A stretch of DNA of 47,328 bases from Palleronia pelagia (GCF_900110115.1 NZ_FOCM01000013.1:1-47328); one strand, 5' to 3'; positions 13,789 through 22,857 are shown, counted from the first letter of the stretch. Notes: generated from the sequence alone by a model not told the origin. Program-made: numbers and translations.

Positions 13789-16140
13789 ATGTCTTCTTCC
13801 GCCCATGCCCACGATCACGATCACGATCACGATGAAGGTCGCAACGATAGCCGCTGCGGAGGCGGTGGAAACTGCGCCGACATCGCTCCAGCGGCGCCTG
13901 CGCCATCGGTCGGGCGAAGCTTTCAGGTTTCCGGTCTCGACTGCGCCGAAGAAGTGGCGATCCTGAATAAAGTCGTCGGAACGAAGGTCGGCGGTGCAGA
14001 GCATCTGGCTTTCGACGTCATCAACGGGCGGATGACCATTCTGGACAGCGCGGACCGTTTAACTGACGACGAGGTGGCGCAACTGGTTGCGACCACCGGC
14101 ATGAGTGCGAAGCCCTGGGATGCAGGAACCGCATCGGAAGATCAGGCGGCCCATCTCGCCCGGCAGCGGCTGTTCACGGCGCTGAGCGGCGGCTTCTGGG
14201 CGGCCGGCTTTCTCTGGCACATCGTCGAGACAGGCATGGGCGGTGCCCTCGGGCTGTTTGCGGGTCACGGCGAAGCGCCGATGCCGCTGGCGGAGGCGGT
14301 GCTCTTCGCCGTCGCGATCCTGTTCGGTGTCTGGCTCGTGGCCCCGAAGGCTTGGTCCTCCGCGCGGCGTCTGTCGCCCGACATGAATCTTCTCATGGTG
14401 GTCGCGGTGGCGGGGGCCATCGGCCTCGGCGAGTTCTTCGAGGCGGCGACGGTGGCCTTCTTCTTCTCGCTGTCGCTCTACCTCGAAAGCTGGAGCGTCG
14501 GGCGCGCGCGGAACGCGGTTTCAGCGTTGCTTGACCTGGCGCCGCCGACGGCAAGGGTTCTCTATGATGACGGTTCTGAAGCAGACGTGCCGGCTTCCGC
14601 TGTTGCCATCAATGCACGGTTCGTGGTGCGCGGCGGCGACCGCATCCCGCTGGATGGTGAAGTTGTAGATGGGGCAGGGGCCGTCGATCAGGCGCCAATC
14701 ACCGGCGAAAGCGCGCTGGTGCCAAAGGAGCCAGGCGACGAAGTCTACGCGGGAACGATCAACGGCGAAGGGACGCTGACGGTGCGCGCGACCAGGGCGG
14801 CCTCAGACACGGTGCTCGCCAAGATCATCCGCATGGTAGGGGACGCTCACGCCCGCCGGGCGCCCGTTGAGCAGTGGGTCGCGAAGTTCGCGCGCATCTA
14901 TACGCCCATCGTCATGGCGCTGGCGATCGCCATTGCGCTGGTGCCGCCGCTCGTCCTCGGTGGAGCCTGGGACTACTGGGTCTACAACGCGCTGGTTCTT
15001 CTCGTGATCGCCTGTCCCTGTGCTCTGGTCATCTCAACCCCGGTCTCCATCGTGGCTGCGCTTACGGCCTCGGCGCGGGCGGGGGTTCTCATCAAGGGCG
15101 GAGCCTATGTCGAAGCCCCGGGCCGGACGACGGCACTGGCGATGGACAAGACCGGTACAATCACCATGGGTGAGCCTGAGGTGGCCGCCGTGCATCCGCT
15201 GGGCGTGGCCTCGGCGCGCGATCTTATGACGCTGGCGGGCGCACTCGAAGCGCGGTCATCGCATCCGCTGGCGCGTGCCATACTTGCGCGGGCCGAGGCA
15301 GACGGCATCGCGGTCTCAGCGGCCGAGGATACACGCACCGTGCCGGGACGGGGGCTGGAAGGAAGGGCAGGGGGCCGAGAGGTCTGGCTTGGCTCCGACC
15401 GGTTCGCCGAGGAGAAAGGGTTCGGTAGCGCCATTCCGGTGGACCTCCGTGACCGGATCGAGGGGGCCGGCAGCACGCTTGTGGCCGTCGGTGACGAGAC
15501 CGGCGTGACCGGGATTCTGGAACTGCGCGACCGGATCCGCCCGGACGCCAAGGGTGTCGTCGCGCGACTACATGCGCAGGGCGTGAAGACCATCGTCATG
15601 CTGACCGGCGACAATGAACGTACCGCGCGCGCCGTTGCGGCGGAGGTCGGCATCGACGAGGTGCGTGCCGAACTCTTGCCCGAGGACAAGGTGACGGCCA
15701 TCGAGGAACTGGTCGAAAGCCACGACATGGTCGCGATGATTGGCGACGGGGTGAATGATGCCCCGGCCATGGCGCGCGCGCACTACGCCATCGCCATGGG
15801 CGCCGTCGGGTCCGACGCGGCCATCGAGACAGCGGACATCGCCCTTATGACGGACGACATCGGCAAGGTGCCTTGGCTCATGGGACATTCACGCCGCGCC
15901 ATGTCGATCATCCGCCAGAACATCGGCGTTTCTCTGGCGACAAAAGCCGTCTTCGTCGTCGCGACGGCATTCGGGATGGCGTCGATGTGGGGCGCGATCG
16001 CGGCGGATGTCGGCGTCTCGCTTCTCGTTGTCGCCAATGCGTTGCGCCTGCTCAACGGCCACAAGGCAGATGCGCCGCCATCCGGCGGTGAACATATTGG
16101 TGCGCAGATGGCAAGCGGCGCGCTTGCACACGGGCATTGA
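13789..16140 (+). CDS. P1B-type heavy-metal efflux ATPase (Zn/Cd/Pb class)
   Basis: The product is 783 residues. The N-terminus is a His/Asp-rich metal-binding stretch (residues 7-15) with CGGGGNC near 24-30. A degenerate heavy-metal-associated domain follows, with GLDCAEEV where one expects CxxC. Transmembrane helices lead to the ion-binding CPC motif at 409-411 (VIACPCAL), the phosphorylation site Asp453 (DKTGT) and the GDGVNDAP hinge. The TM8 region contains AADVGVS, whose Asp is typical of the Zn/Cd/Pb subgroup. The family pumps divalent soft metals from cytoplasm to periplasm. The gene is driven by MerR-type promoter site 2 and is followed after 66 bases by an L,D-transpeptidase gene, probably co-transcribed. 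cadA, zntA and pbrA are all possible names. Confidence 0.93.
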   Translation: MSSSAHAHDHDHDHDEGRNDSRCGGGGNCADIAPAAPAPSVGRSFQVSGLDCAEEVAILNKVVGTKVGGAEHLAFDVINGRMTILDSADRLTDDEVAQLVATTGMSAKPWDAGTASEDQAAHLARQRLFTALSGGFWAAGFLWHIVETGMGGALGLFAGHGEAPMPLAEAVLFAVAILFGVWLVAPKAWSSARRLSPDMNLLMVVAVAGAIGLGEFFEAATVAFFFSLSLYLESWSVGRARNAVSALLDLAPPTARVLYDDGSEADVPASAVAINARFVVRGGDRIPLDGEVVDGAGAVDQAPITGESALVPKEPGDEVYAGTINGEGTLTVRATRAASDTVLAKIIRMVGDAHARRAPVEQWVAKFARIYTPIVMALAIAIALVPPLVLGGAWDYWVYNALVLLVIACPCALVISTPVSIVAALTASARAGVLIKGGAYVEAPGRTTALAMDKTGTITMGEPEVAAVHPLGVASARDLMTLAGALEARSSHPLARAILARAEADGIAVSAAEDTRTVPGRGLEGRAGGREVWLGSDRFAEEKGFGSAIPVDLRDRIEGAGSTLVAVGDETGVTGILELRDRIRPDAKGVVARLHAQGVKTIVMLTGDNERTARAVAAEVGIDEVRAELLPEDKVTAIEELVESHDMVAMIGDGVNDAPAMARAHYAIAMGAVGSDAAIETADIALMTDDIGKVPWLMGHSRRAMSIIRQNIGVSLATKAVFVVATAFGMASMWGAIAADVGVSLLVVANALRLLNGHKADAPPSGGEHIGAQMASGALAHGH

Positions 16141-16206
16141 ACCGCGACGAGCCGCAGGGTAGCTTTTGCCCCATACGAGACCTCGCTCACGAGGCATAGA
16201 GCAGTG

Positions 16207-16716
16207 ATGAAGATCCATATTCCGCGCCGCGTCGTCTTGTTCGGTGGGCTTGTCGCTTTTCTATCCGGTTGCGCCAGCAAGTTCCGAACCTACAGCGGAC
16301 CCGAGGTCACCCGGCTGCGCCTCTACAAGGCGCAGCGCCTGCTGGTTCTCGACGGCGCCGATCGCGTCTTGCGGACCTATCCGATCGGGCTGGGCTTTGC
16401 GCCTGTCGGTCACAAACAGTTCGAGGGCGACGGCCGCACACCGGAGGGCTCCTACGTGATCGACCGGCGGAACCCCGACAGCCTCTTCCATCTGTCCGTC
16501 GGTATCTCCTACCCGAACGAGGCCGACATCGCTTTCGCTGAGTCCCAAGGGCGTTCCCCCGGCAAGGACATCTTCATTCACGGCGGACCTCGGCGGGGGA
16601 TCGACCCCACGAGTGTCCGCGACTGGACGGCGGGATGCATCTCGGTCTCGGATCCCGAGATCGAGGAAATCTACGCCATGGTTCGGGACGGGACACCGAT
16701 AGACATCTACGCCTGA
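16207..16716 (+). CDS. L,D-transpeptidase (YkuD domain), lipoprotein-type signal
   Basis: The product is 169 residues; a GTG one codon upstream is an alternative start. The N-terminus IPRRVVLFGG leads to a lipobox AFLSGC, so it is likely lipid-anchored, unlike the two Tat-type copies. The YkuD catalytic region reads IFIHGGP, then WTAGCISV with the nucleophile Cys, and TPEGSY upstream is the usual substrate-binding segment. It is expected to act on peptidoglycan tetrapeptides in the periplasm. No separate MerR-type promoter was seen; with 66 bases after the ATPase stop it is probably transcribed from site 2. It is the second of three L,D-transpeptidases in the island. Confidence 0.87.
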   Translation: MKIHIPRRVVLFGGLVAFLSGCASKFRTYSGPEVTRLRLYKAQRLLVLDGADRVLRTYPIGLGFAPVGHKQFEGDGRTPEGSYVIDRRNPDSLFHLSVGISYPNEADIAFAESQGRSPGKDIFIHGGPRRGIDPTSVRDWTAGCISVSDPEIEEIYAMVRDGTPIDIYA

Positions 16717-16751
16717 TGGGCCGAGAGGCGTCTGCGTGTCGGTCGATCGCT

Positions 16752-17510
16752 TCAGGCAAACCGGCGGCGAAGAGCCACGTTGATGGCCTCGATCGCGATC
16801 ACCATCGCGATCACGGCCAGTGTGACGCTTGCTGCCTTGTCGTACTGGAACGAGCGCACATAGGTCTGGATGTAGAACCCGATACCGCCCGCGCCGACGA
16901 TACCCAGGATCAGCGACTCGCGCAGGTTCAGTTCGAACCGGAAGATGGTGTCGCGGGCGACGACCGGCGCCATCTGCGGCCAGATCGCGTAGCGGAGCCG
17001 CGCCAGCGGCCCGGCACCGGCGCTTTCCAGCGCGGCAATCGGCGCGCGGGAGACGCCGTCGATCGCTTCGGCGTAGAACTTCGCGAGCATGCCGGTGGCA
17101 TGGAAGGCGACCGCGATGATGCCGGGGAGGGGACCCAGGCCCACCGCACCCACCATGAGCATCGCCACCAGGATCAGCGGGATGGCACGGATGAAAGCGA
17201 GGAGCGTCCTGACGGGTCGGTAGAGCGCCGGCGACGCCATCGTCTCGGACGCAAATATCCCGAGGGGGACCGACAGCAAGACCGCGCCCAGAGACCCCAG
17301 GATCGCTATGCGTAGCGTTTCCGCGCTGCCCTTCAAAATCTCGTTCATCACGGTCGGATCGGGCGGAACCATCCGGCCGAGGAAATCCGCGATCCGGGGT
17401 CCGGCGGACTGGAGGCGCGACAACTCGACATCGGTCGTGGCAAATGACCAGAGAATCGCACCCGCGACCAAAGCCCCGGCCGCGAAACCGCCAAACCCGC
17501 GCGACCGCAT
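16752..17510 (-). CDS. PhnE-like ABC transporter permease
   Basis: This 252-residue protein has about six membrane segments and is recognised as the permease of phosphonate/phosphite-type importers. A BPD_transp_1 domain covers most of it. The EAA-like cytoplasmic loop is visible around GVSRAPIAALESAGAGPLARLRYA, followed by GIVGAGGIGFYIQT. It pairs with the ATPase and binding protein upstream. Its start overlaps the ATPase stop by one base (TGATG). It is the last gene of a four-gene operon headed by a di-heme peroxidase. Substrate cannot be told from sequence: relatives carry phosphonate, phosphite and other small anions. Confidence 0.8.
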   Translation of the reverse strand: MRSRGFGGFAAGALVAGAILWSFATTDVELSRLQSAGPRIADFLGRMVPPDPTVMNEILKGSAETLRIAILGSLGAVLLSVPLGIFASETMASPALYRPVRTLLAFIRAIPLILVAMLMVGAVGLGPLPGIIAVAFHATGMLAKFYAEAIDGVSRAPIAALESAGAGPLARLRYAIWPQMAPVVARDTIFRFELNLRESLILGIVGAGGIGFYIQTYVRSFQYDKAASVTLAVIAMVIAIEAINVALRRRFA

Positions 17511-18292
17511 CAGGTCACCGCCCGCAGTCCGATGTCCGGCAGGGCCCCCGTCTCGCGATAGAGGTCCGCGGTCGCGACATCGCTCAGGTCACCGACCGCC
17601 ACGTCGAAGGCGATCCGCCCATCGCGCATGCCCACGATACGATCGGCGAAACGCCGCGCGAGGTCGGGCTGGTGCGAGGAGAACAGCACGGTCGCGCCAC
17701 GCGCGCGCGCAGCACCGGTCAGTAGCGTCAGGATTTCCGCGGCGCGGGCGGGATCGAGATTGCTGACGGGCTCGTCGGCAAGGATAAGGCGCGGCTCCTG
17801 GGCGAGGCATCGGGCGATGGCCACACGCTGCCGCTGCCCACCGCTGAGGCTGTCGACCCTACGCTCGGCCAGATCGGCGATGCCGCAATCAGCGAGTGCG
17901 GCGCGCGCCACATCCAGGTCGCGTGGCAAGGGAGATCCGAGGGCCGCGCGCAAGGGCGACATGCGGCCAAGGCGCCCGTTCAGAACGTTTCGCAGCACTG
18001 ACGAGCGTTCGACCAGCGCGAATTCCTGAAAGATAAAGCCGATTTCAGGCCGGCCAGCGCGCGGCGGTGGATGATCGGGGTCGAGCGGCGCGCCCAGGAC
18101 CGAGACCCGACCGCGCCAGCCACGAAGCCGCCCGTCGAGCAAGGCCAGTAGCGTCGTTTTCCCTGCGCCCGAGGGTCCGAGCAGCGCGGTGCTTTCGCCT
18201 GCAGGCACCATGAGCGACACATGGTCCAATGCCGGTAGCCCGGCGCCCGGATGGACAAAGCTCAGATCACCTATTTGCGCCGCGGCGCTCAC
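17510..18292 (-). CDS. PhnC-like ABC transporter ATPase
   Basis: This 260-residue ATPase has Walker A LLGPSGAGKTTLL (about 37-49), a Q-loop FIFQEF, the signature LSGGQRQRVAIARC and Walker B LILADEPVSNLD. It energises the PhnE-like permease and belongs to the phosphonate-type clade by overall resemblance (VLRNVLNGRLG after the Q-loop is a family trait). It overlaps the binding-protein gene by four bases and the permease gene by one. No C-terminal regulatory domain is present. The operon probably depends on the DtxR-type operator at 21065-21078. Confidence 0.88.
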   Translation of the reverse strand: MSAAAQIGDLSFVHPGAGLPALDHVSLMVPAGESTALLGPSGAGKTTLLALLDGRLRGWRGRVSVLGAPLDPDHPPPRAGRPEIGFIFQEFALVERSSVLRNVLNGRLGRMSPLRAALGSPLPRDLDVARAALADCGIADLAERRVDSLSGGQRQRVAIARCLAQEPRLILADEPVSNLDPARAAEILTLLTGAARARGATVLFSSHQPDLARRFADRIVGMRDGRIAFDVAVGDLSDVATADLYRETGALPDIGLRAVT

Positions 18293-19164
18293 TCGAGGAG
18301 CCCGTAGCGGCGGGCCATGTCGCGCACCCCGTCATAGGCAGCGGGGTCCGCTCGGACATAGCCGTCGGGTCCGTAGAGGTAGCGCAGCAGGTCGCGGTTG
18401 CTGGCTTCGTTGAGGCGCATCATCGCATCGACGAACCGCGACCGGAGATCTGCGTCCAGTCCCGGTCGCGCGATCACCACGTGGCTGGGAATTGGTTCGC
18501 TCTCGGCGATCCAGATGATTTCGGCCTGCTGCTGCGGGGTGAGAAGGAGGTCGGCGTACTGGCTCGCCCCGGCGGCATCGACAAGGCCCTCGGCCATCGC
18601 CTGCATCGCCTGCTGATATCCGCCCGCGAAGAAGATGCGACCGAAAAAGGCGTCCGCCTCGCCGGGCCCGGCAACCAATCCGGCCTCGACGAACTCGGCC
18701 AGAGGATAGAGAAAGCCCGATTCCGAGATCGGGTCCGCGAAGGCGATGTCCTTGCCCCGGAGATCCGCAAGCGTTTCGATCCCGCTGTCTCTGCGCACAA
18801 AGATCCGGCCGGTGTAACTCGGCGCGCCGCGATAGACGTCGGACAGCAGCGGCACCGCGCCGATCTCGGCCTCGGCCAGCATGAAGGGGAGCGCGCCCAT
18901 GAAGGAGATGTCGGCGTCACCGTTCCGCAGCGCTTCGACGGCCGCGGCATGGTCGATGGTGACGAAACCCTCGACCGGTACGCCGATCTGATCCGCCAGC
19001 CACTCGGTGATGGCCGCGATGTCGCCGAGCAGTTTTTCGGGGTTTTCCTGGGGAATGAAGGCGAGGCGCAAGCCTTCTTGCTGTGCTGCAAGCCGTGTTC
19101 CCAAGGACACGGCGCCCGCGGCGGACAGGATCAGCGTCTTTCTACGGCTCAGACGGATCGACAT
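18289..19164 (-). CDS. PhnD-like periplasmic substrate-binding protein
   Basis: This 291-residue protein has an N-terminal export signal (LSRRKTLILSAAGAVSL, possibly Tat) and the PhnD-type two-lobe fold: LRLAFIPQENPEKLLGD at the start of the mature protein, VEALRNGDADISFMG, then DLRGKDIAFADPISESGFLYPL. Relatives bind phosphonate, phosphite or hypophosphite, and the arsenite-sensing AioX is also of this fold. The ligand here is unknown. Its start overlaps the stop of the peroxidase gene (TGATG at 19163-19167). Co-expression with a peroxidase under a metal-sensing repressor is unusual for phosphonate uptake. Confidence 0.82.
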   Translation of the reverse strand: MSIRLSRRKTLILSAAGAVSLGTRLAAQQEGLRLAFIPQENPEKLLGDIAAITEWLADQIGVPVEGFVTIDHAAAVEALRNGDADISFMGALPFMLAEAEIGAVPLLSDVYRGAPSYTGRIFVRRDSGIETLADLRGKDIAFADPISESGFLYPLAEFVEAGLVAGPGEADAFFGRIFFAGGYQQAMQAMAEGLVDAAGASQYADLLLTPQQQAEIIWIAESEPIPSHVVIARPGLDADLRSRFVDAMMRLNEASNRDLLRYLYGPDGYVRADPAAYDGVRDMARRYGLLE

Positions 19165-21047
19165 CAGAACGCCCTTTCTTCGATTGCGGCGGCCGCATCC
19201 CTGAACGCGGCCCAGTGTGCCTCTGCCGTCTCCCAGTCTCCGGCGCGCACGGCGGCACCGACCTGGGCCAATCGTTCGGCAAGTGCATAAATCTCGGGCC
19301 GACCGGCAAGGTTGGACATCGTGCCGGCATCGGCCGAGAGGTCCGCCGCGACCGTATCGGTCAGGAGCAGGATGTGCTCTGCGTCCCGCCGGGGCAGCAG
19401 CGTATCGAGTGTCGAAGCGAAGGTCGTCAATTCAGAGAAGGCGAGGCGGAAGGACGTGTTCTCTGCATCGAAAATCTCATAAGGCTCATCAGCCGAGCCC
19501 ACCGCTTCGAGGTATGCGGTAAGGTCCGAGCGCTCGGCATCAGTGAGATCGAGCGATTTCGTCTCGTCGAACCAGTCCACGACAGCAGCGAGGGTCGGCA
19601 GCGATCCGTCATGGAAGTATGGCGCGGTGTAGGCCGTCCCAAGCAAGGTCGGCGTGTCGAATGCGCTCGCCCGCGCACCCTCGTAGGCCGGACTGGCGGA
19701 CCCGATGTCATGCGACTGACGGTCGAGGAAGTTACCGTCCGGCACGTGACAGCTGGCGCAGGAGCGGTCGCCGAGTCCCGCCAATGGCCGATTGAAAATC
19801 TCTTCGCCGCGCCGCGCGGCCTCCGGTGCCGCGTCTGTCAGCCAGCCATCCGCAGCCAGCATCGAATTCGGCAGGAAGTCGAACTCCAGCATATAGGCCA
19901 GGAGCGCGTCGAGCATGAAGGGCGTGGGTTCGGCGCCGCCGAATTCGTTGACGATCACGTTCCGGGTGAAGTCGCGAAGCGATGCAAACCGACCGTCGCG
20001 TCCGTACGGCCCGGTGAAACGCAGGCCGCGCAAGCTCGGGATGTCCAGGGGATCGTCGCGCAGGTCGTTGAAGATCGGGTTGAAGAACGCGCCGTCCACG
20101 TCGATTGCGCCGGGCTGATGGCTGGTGCCAGGAATGAACAGACGCTGGTTCACGTCCGAGCGATTGTGACAGGTCGAACAGGCGATCCCGAGGTCGCGCG
20201 CCGGGCTGCCGAAGATCTGCGCGCTGTCGAACAGCATGTCGCCGTAAGCGACAAGCGGCAGGTCGGTTTCATCGATGCCCTGCGCCTCGAAATTGAGGAC
20301 GAGCAGGGGCAGGGGATCCTGGTCGAAGATGTCGGACCCCGGCGGGAGGCTCGGTGGCACCTCGATGTCGCGTCCGCTGAGCAAAGCCGTCTCAGGCAGC
20401 GGGCTGAGCTGCTGCCTCGGAGCGAAGTCGTCCACAAGATAGTTCTCCACGAGATAGTCAGAGATCACCGCTCGTGCCGTGACCATCGTTTCGCGGTCTG
20501 GTGGTGTGGTGCCTGCTCCGAGAACACCGGCGGACCCTGTGCTACTGTTAAGTTCCAGCCAGGCACGGCCGATCCGGCGTGATGCCTCAGGATCGGCGGC
20601 TGCAACGCCGTCAGCGAAGGCGCGGTAGAGCTCGCGCGCGGTTCTCACGGCTTGCTGCGCACTTGCCGGGTCGTCGACGTCCAGTGCGCGGCCCAGCTCT
20701 TCCTCGATCCTGAGAGCGATCAACCTCGTCGCGGCGGCGAAGAGGGACTGCCGATCCCGTCGCGCCATTGCATCCAGTAGAGGCCCGTCTTCGATGTCGC
20801 TTTTCTCACCCAACCAGGTCAGCGCGTCCGCGGAAAACTCCGAGTTGCGGTAAGGTTCTGACCAGGCGGCTTCGACGTCGTCCCAAGGTAGCGGATCCAG
20901 ATTTCCGAGAAACAACGTCAGTCGATAGGCTGCCGCGTCCGGAAGCCATGGGGCTTCTTTCGCAGGTGTCGCGATGGCCGGCCCGAACGAGACCATCGCG
21001 CCGGTCAAAGAGAAAATCACGAACCCAAGCAGCCTCCGGATCACCAT
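19164..21047 (-). CDS. Di-heme cytochrome c peroxidase / MauG-family protein
   Basis: The product is 627 residues from the ATG at 21047, preceded closely by GGAGG. A signal peptide (residues 1-28) exports it. Two c-type heme sites are present: CSTCH at 290-294 and CASCH at 430-434. The C-terminal half matches bacterial cytochrome c peroxidases (TPTLLGTAYTAPYFHDGSLPTLAAVVDW). The N-terminal ~230 residues form an extra helical region, and the last ~100 residues are also extra, so the protein is nearly twice the usual length. Expected chemistry is peroxide reduction or MauG-like oxidation in the periplasm. It heads the operon with the PhnDCE-like importer and faces the DtxR-type regulator gene across a shared operator. 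Confidence 0.85.
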   Translation of the reverse strand: MVIRRLLGFVIFSLTGAMVSFGPAIATPAKEAPWLPDAAAYRLTLFLGNLDPLPWDDVEAAWSEPYRNSEFSADALTWLGEKSDIEDGPLLDAMARRDRQSLFAAATRLIALRIEEELGRALDVDDPASAQQAVRTARELYRAFADGVAAADPEASRRIGRAWLELNSSTGSAGVLGAGTTPPDRETMVTARAVISDYLVENYLVDDFAPRQQLSPLPETALLSGRDIEVPPSLPPGSDIFDQDPLPLLVLNFEAQGIDETDLPLVAYGDMLFDSAQIFGSPARDLGIACSTCHNRSDVNQRLFIPGTSHQPGAIDVDGAFFNPIFNDLRDDPLDIPSLRGLRFTGPYGRDGRFASLRDFTRNVIVNEFGGAEPTPFMLDALLAYMLEFDFLPNSMLAADGWLTDAAPEAARRGEEIFNRPLAGLGDRSCASCHVPDGNFLDRQSHDIGSASPAYEGARASAFDTPTLLGTAYTAPYFHDGSLPTLAAVVDWFDETKSLDLTDAERSDLTAYLEAVGSADEPYEIFDAENTSFRLAFSELTTFASTLDTLLPRRDAEHILLLTDTVAADLSADAGTMSNLAGRPEIYALAERLAQVGAAVRAGDWETAEAHWAAFRDAAAAIEERAF

Positions 21048-21064
21048 GACCTCCACTACAAAAG

Positions 21065-21108
21065 TTAGCCATGGCTAATTTATCTACCCGAAGCAAACAA
21101 GTTGTCAA
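21065..21108 (-). promoter_or_regulatory. Promoter and DtxR/MntR-type palindromic operator of the peroxidase operon
   Basis: A perfect 14-bp palindrome TTAGCCATGGCTAA lies at 21065-21078. Just upstream of it in the minus direction are a -10 box GATAAA (21079-21084) and a perfect -35 TTGACA (21103-21108) with an 18-bp spacer. The palindrome would overlap the transcription start, a position for repression. The divergent regulator gene begins 58 bases beyond the palindrome, so it may also be autoregulated. Confidence 0.7.
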
Positions 21109-21136
21109 TCCTTGTGTCTCAGGGCAGACTTGCGAA

Positions 21137-21595
21137 ATGACCAAGCCGCAATCACAAGTACGCGAGATCTTTGAACCTGTGGAACGCGCGCCGGAGGCGC
21201 AGGCGGAAGGCTTTGCGATCGTGCGGCAAGCGCATGAAAGCGAGATGGCAGAGGACTACGTGGAATTGATCGCGGAGCTGATCGAGACCCGCGGAGAGGC
21301 CCGGCCGGTCGATATTGCCGAGCGTCTCGGTGTGAAGCCACCGACGGTCACGAAGAACATTTCACGGCTAAGGAGTGCGGGCCTCGTTCGCCGAGAACGC
21401 TATCGAGCGGTGTTCCTAACCGATGAAGGGCAGGCATTGGCCGAGAAGTGTCGGCGCCGGCACCGGATTGTAGTCGCGTTCCTTCTAAGCCTTGGGATCG
21501 ATGAGGAGACCGCGGAACGCGATGCGGAAGGAATCGAGCACCATGTGAGCGAAAACACCTTGAACGCATTTGAGCGTGCGTTGCGGAACGCCTAA
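21137..21595 (+). CDS. DtxR/MntR-family metalloregulator
   Basis: The product is 152 residues from the ATG at 21137; an earlier in-frame ATG at 21071 lies inside the palindromic operator and is rejected. It has the DtxR winged helix (MAEDYVELIAELIE, RPVDIAERLGVKPPTVTKNISRL) and the metal-binding dimerisation domain with RRHRIVVAFLLSLGID and EGIEHHVSENTLNAFE, whose Glu/His residues are the usual Mn/Fe ligands. No SH3-like third domain is present, as in MntR. The N-terminal extension resembles E. coli-type MntR. It probably represses the peroxidase-PhnDCE operon when manganese (or iron) is plentiful. The metal is inferred from family. Confidence 0.85.
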   Translation: MTKPQSQVREIFEPVERAPEAQAEGFAIVRQAHESEMAEDYVELIAELIETRGEARPVDIAERLGVKPPTVTKNISRLRSAGLVRRERYRAVFLTDEGQALAEKCRRRHRIVVAFLLSLGIDEETAERDAEGIEHHVSENTLNAFERALRNA

Positions 21596-21858
21596 AGCGG
21601 CGGTTAGCCCCCATTCAAGCGTAAAGCACTACCTGCGTCGCGACGTGTCCGGGGCTGCGCCTTCAAATTGCAACATTGGAGCAACTTGCCATCGCCCGAA
21701 TGCAACACGTCGGAAGTGCCTCCGATGGAAGACCCTGGCCCCAAGGCCTTCAAAGAAGAGATAGTCGCACTAACTTAGCGAAATGCGCGCTATTTCCCTT
21801 CAGCCAGTCCATCGCTTCATCGAATGCCAGTGTCCAATTTCGGCGCCCGATCCAATGT

Positions 21859-22857
21859 TCAGAGCGCATAGATGATGGTCACGACGGTAATCATGACAAT
21901 CATGAACATGGCGAATGCGCCGAGGGCGAGGGTACGGCCCATGTCCCGGTTCGGCTTCTCCACTTTCAGACGCAGTTCCTCCGCGGTTTCCGGAAACTCG
22001 AGCGCCGCCGCATTCGATTTGCGCATGTGTTCGTAGCGGGAAGTCCAACGCCGTTCCTCCGCCGCGTTCCAGCCGTTCAGCACCAGGATGATTGCCACGA
22101 TGAGAACCATCGACGACGGGACCCAGATTACGTAGCCGCCGATTGTTTCGTCAGCCAGGGCGCGAAGTCGACCACCGTTGGCTGCGATGATTTCTGATCC
22201 ATAGAGAGGCACCTCTTTGAGCGTTGTCAGGGAGCCCAGAAAGATGTTGGAAACGATCACCACGAACCCTGACATCAGTCGAGCACCGCGCCGCGCTCCT
22301 TCAGGCGGATCACGCGGATCGAACAGCATAGCAAAGTACCAAAGCCCCGCTAGCGCCATTGACAGATGTGCCAGCGCCTCAACCGCCGCAATACGTTGTG
22401 CAAGGGCGTAGATCACCGGGATTTGCCAGACGAAAAGCGCGCCAATCAACAGGGAGGTGGCAGATGCAGGAAGCGCCAAGAATCGCGGGATGCGCGCGCG
22501 TCCAATCAGGGCAAGGCGTCGGCGCCATTCCCTTTTCAATCCGGCTTGAAGGACAAGCCAGGGCTGAGAAACCGCGATGAGAAGGGGTCCTGCCAGTCGC
22601 AGAAGAAGATGCTCGGCCTGGTGTACCGAAAACAGACTGTGCCCCAATGGCGGGAGCGGCCCATTCGTCGCGACGAGGACGGCCGCGAGGCCGACAAAGA
22701 AGACGGTTCGACGCCAGCCAGAAACCCTTCCGAGACAGCGAGCGTGTATTTTGAGCCCACGCAGAAACAGCCATGCTGTAAGGCCGACAACAATGAGCGA
22801 CACCGGTGACAGCGCATCGCCGAAAGGGTCGTAAAGAAGGAAGAGGTTCGTGATCAT
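21859..22857 (-). CDS. CtaG-type cytochrome c oxidase assembly protein (caa3_CtaG family)
   Basis: The product is 332 residues from the ATG at 22857, which overlaps the stop of the upstream gene (ATGA). It has seven to nine predicted membrane segments. Family features are HSLFSVHQAEHLLLRLAGPLLIAVSQPW and ALAHLSMALAGLWYFAMLFDPRD, with His residues placed as in copper-handling CtaG_Caa3 proteins. A longer open frame upstream lies inside the preceding gene and is a shadow. It is the last gene of the 13-gene operon. Its presence with SCO, PCuAC and DUF411 proteins points to copper insertion into an oxidase or copper detoxification. Confidence 0.85.
   Translation of the reverse strand: MITNLFLLYDPFGDALSPVSLIVVGLTAWLFLRGLKIHARCLGRVSGWRRTVFFVGLAAVLVATNGPLPPLGHSLFSVHQAEHLLLRLAGPLLIAVSQPWLVLQAGLKREWRRRLALIGRARIPRFLALPASATSLLIGALFVWQIPVIYALAQRIAAVEALAHLSMALAGLWYFAMLFDPRDPPEGARRGARLMSGFVVIVSNIFLGSLTTLKEVPLYGSEIIAANGGRLRALADETIGGYVIWVPSSMVLIVAIILVLNGWNAAEERRWTSRYEHMRKSNAAALEFPETAEELRLKVEKPNRDMGRTLALGAFAMFMIVMITVVTIIYAL

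Noticed and set aside
21071-21136. Upstream ATG for the DtxR-type regulator
   Set aside because: That ATG lies within the TTAGCCATGGCTAA palindrome at the divergent promoter; the ATG at 21137 gives the usual MntR-like length.
21596-21858. Possible small genes between the DtxR-type regulator and ctaG
   Set aside because: Only short frames without homology or good ribosome sites were seen; no convincing hairpin terminator for ctaG either.
21800-22850. Plus-strand frames opposite ctaG, up to 173 codons
   Set aside because: They have no recognisable product and mirror the well-supported ctaG frame on the minus strand.
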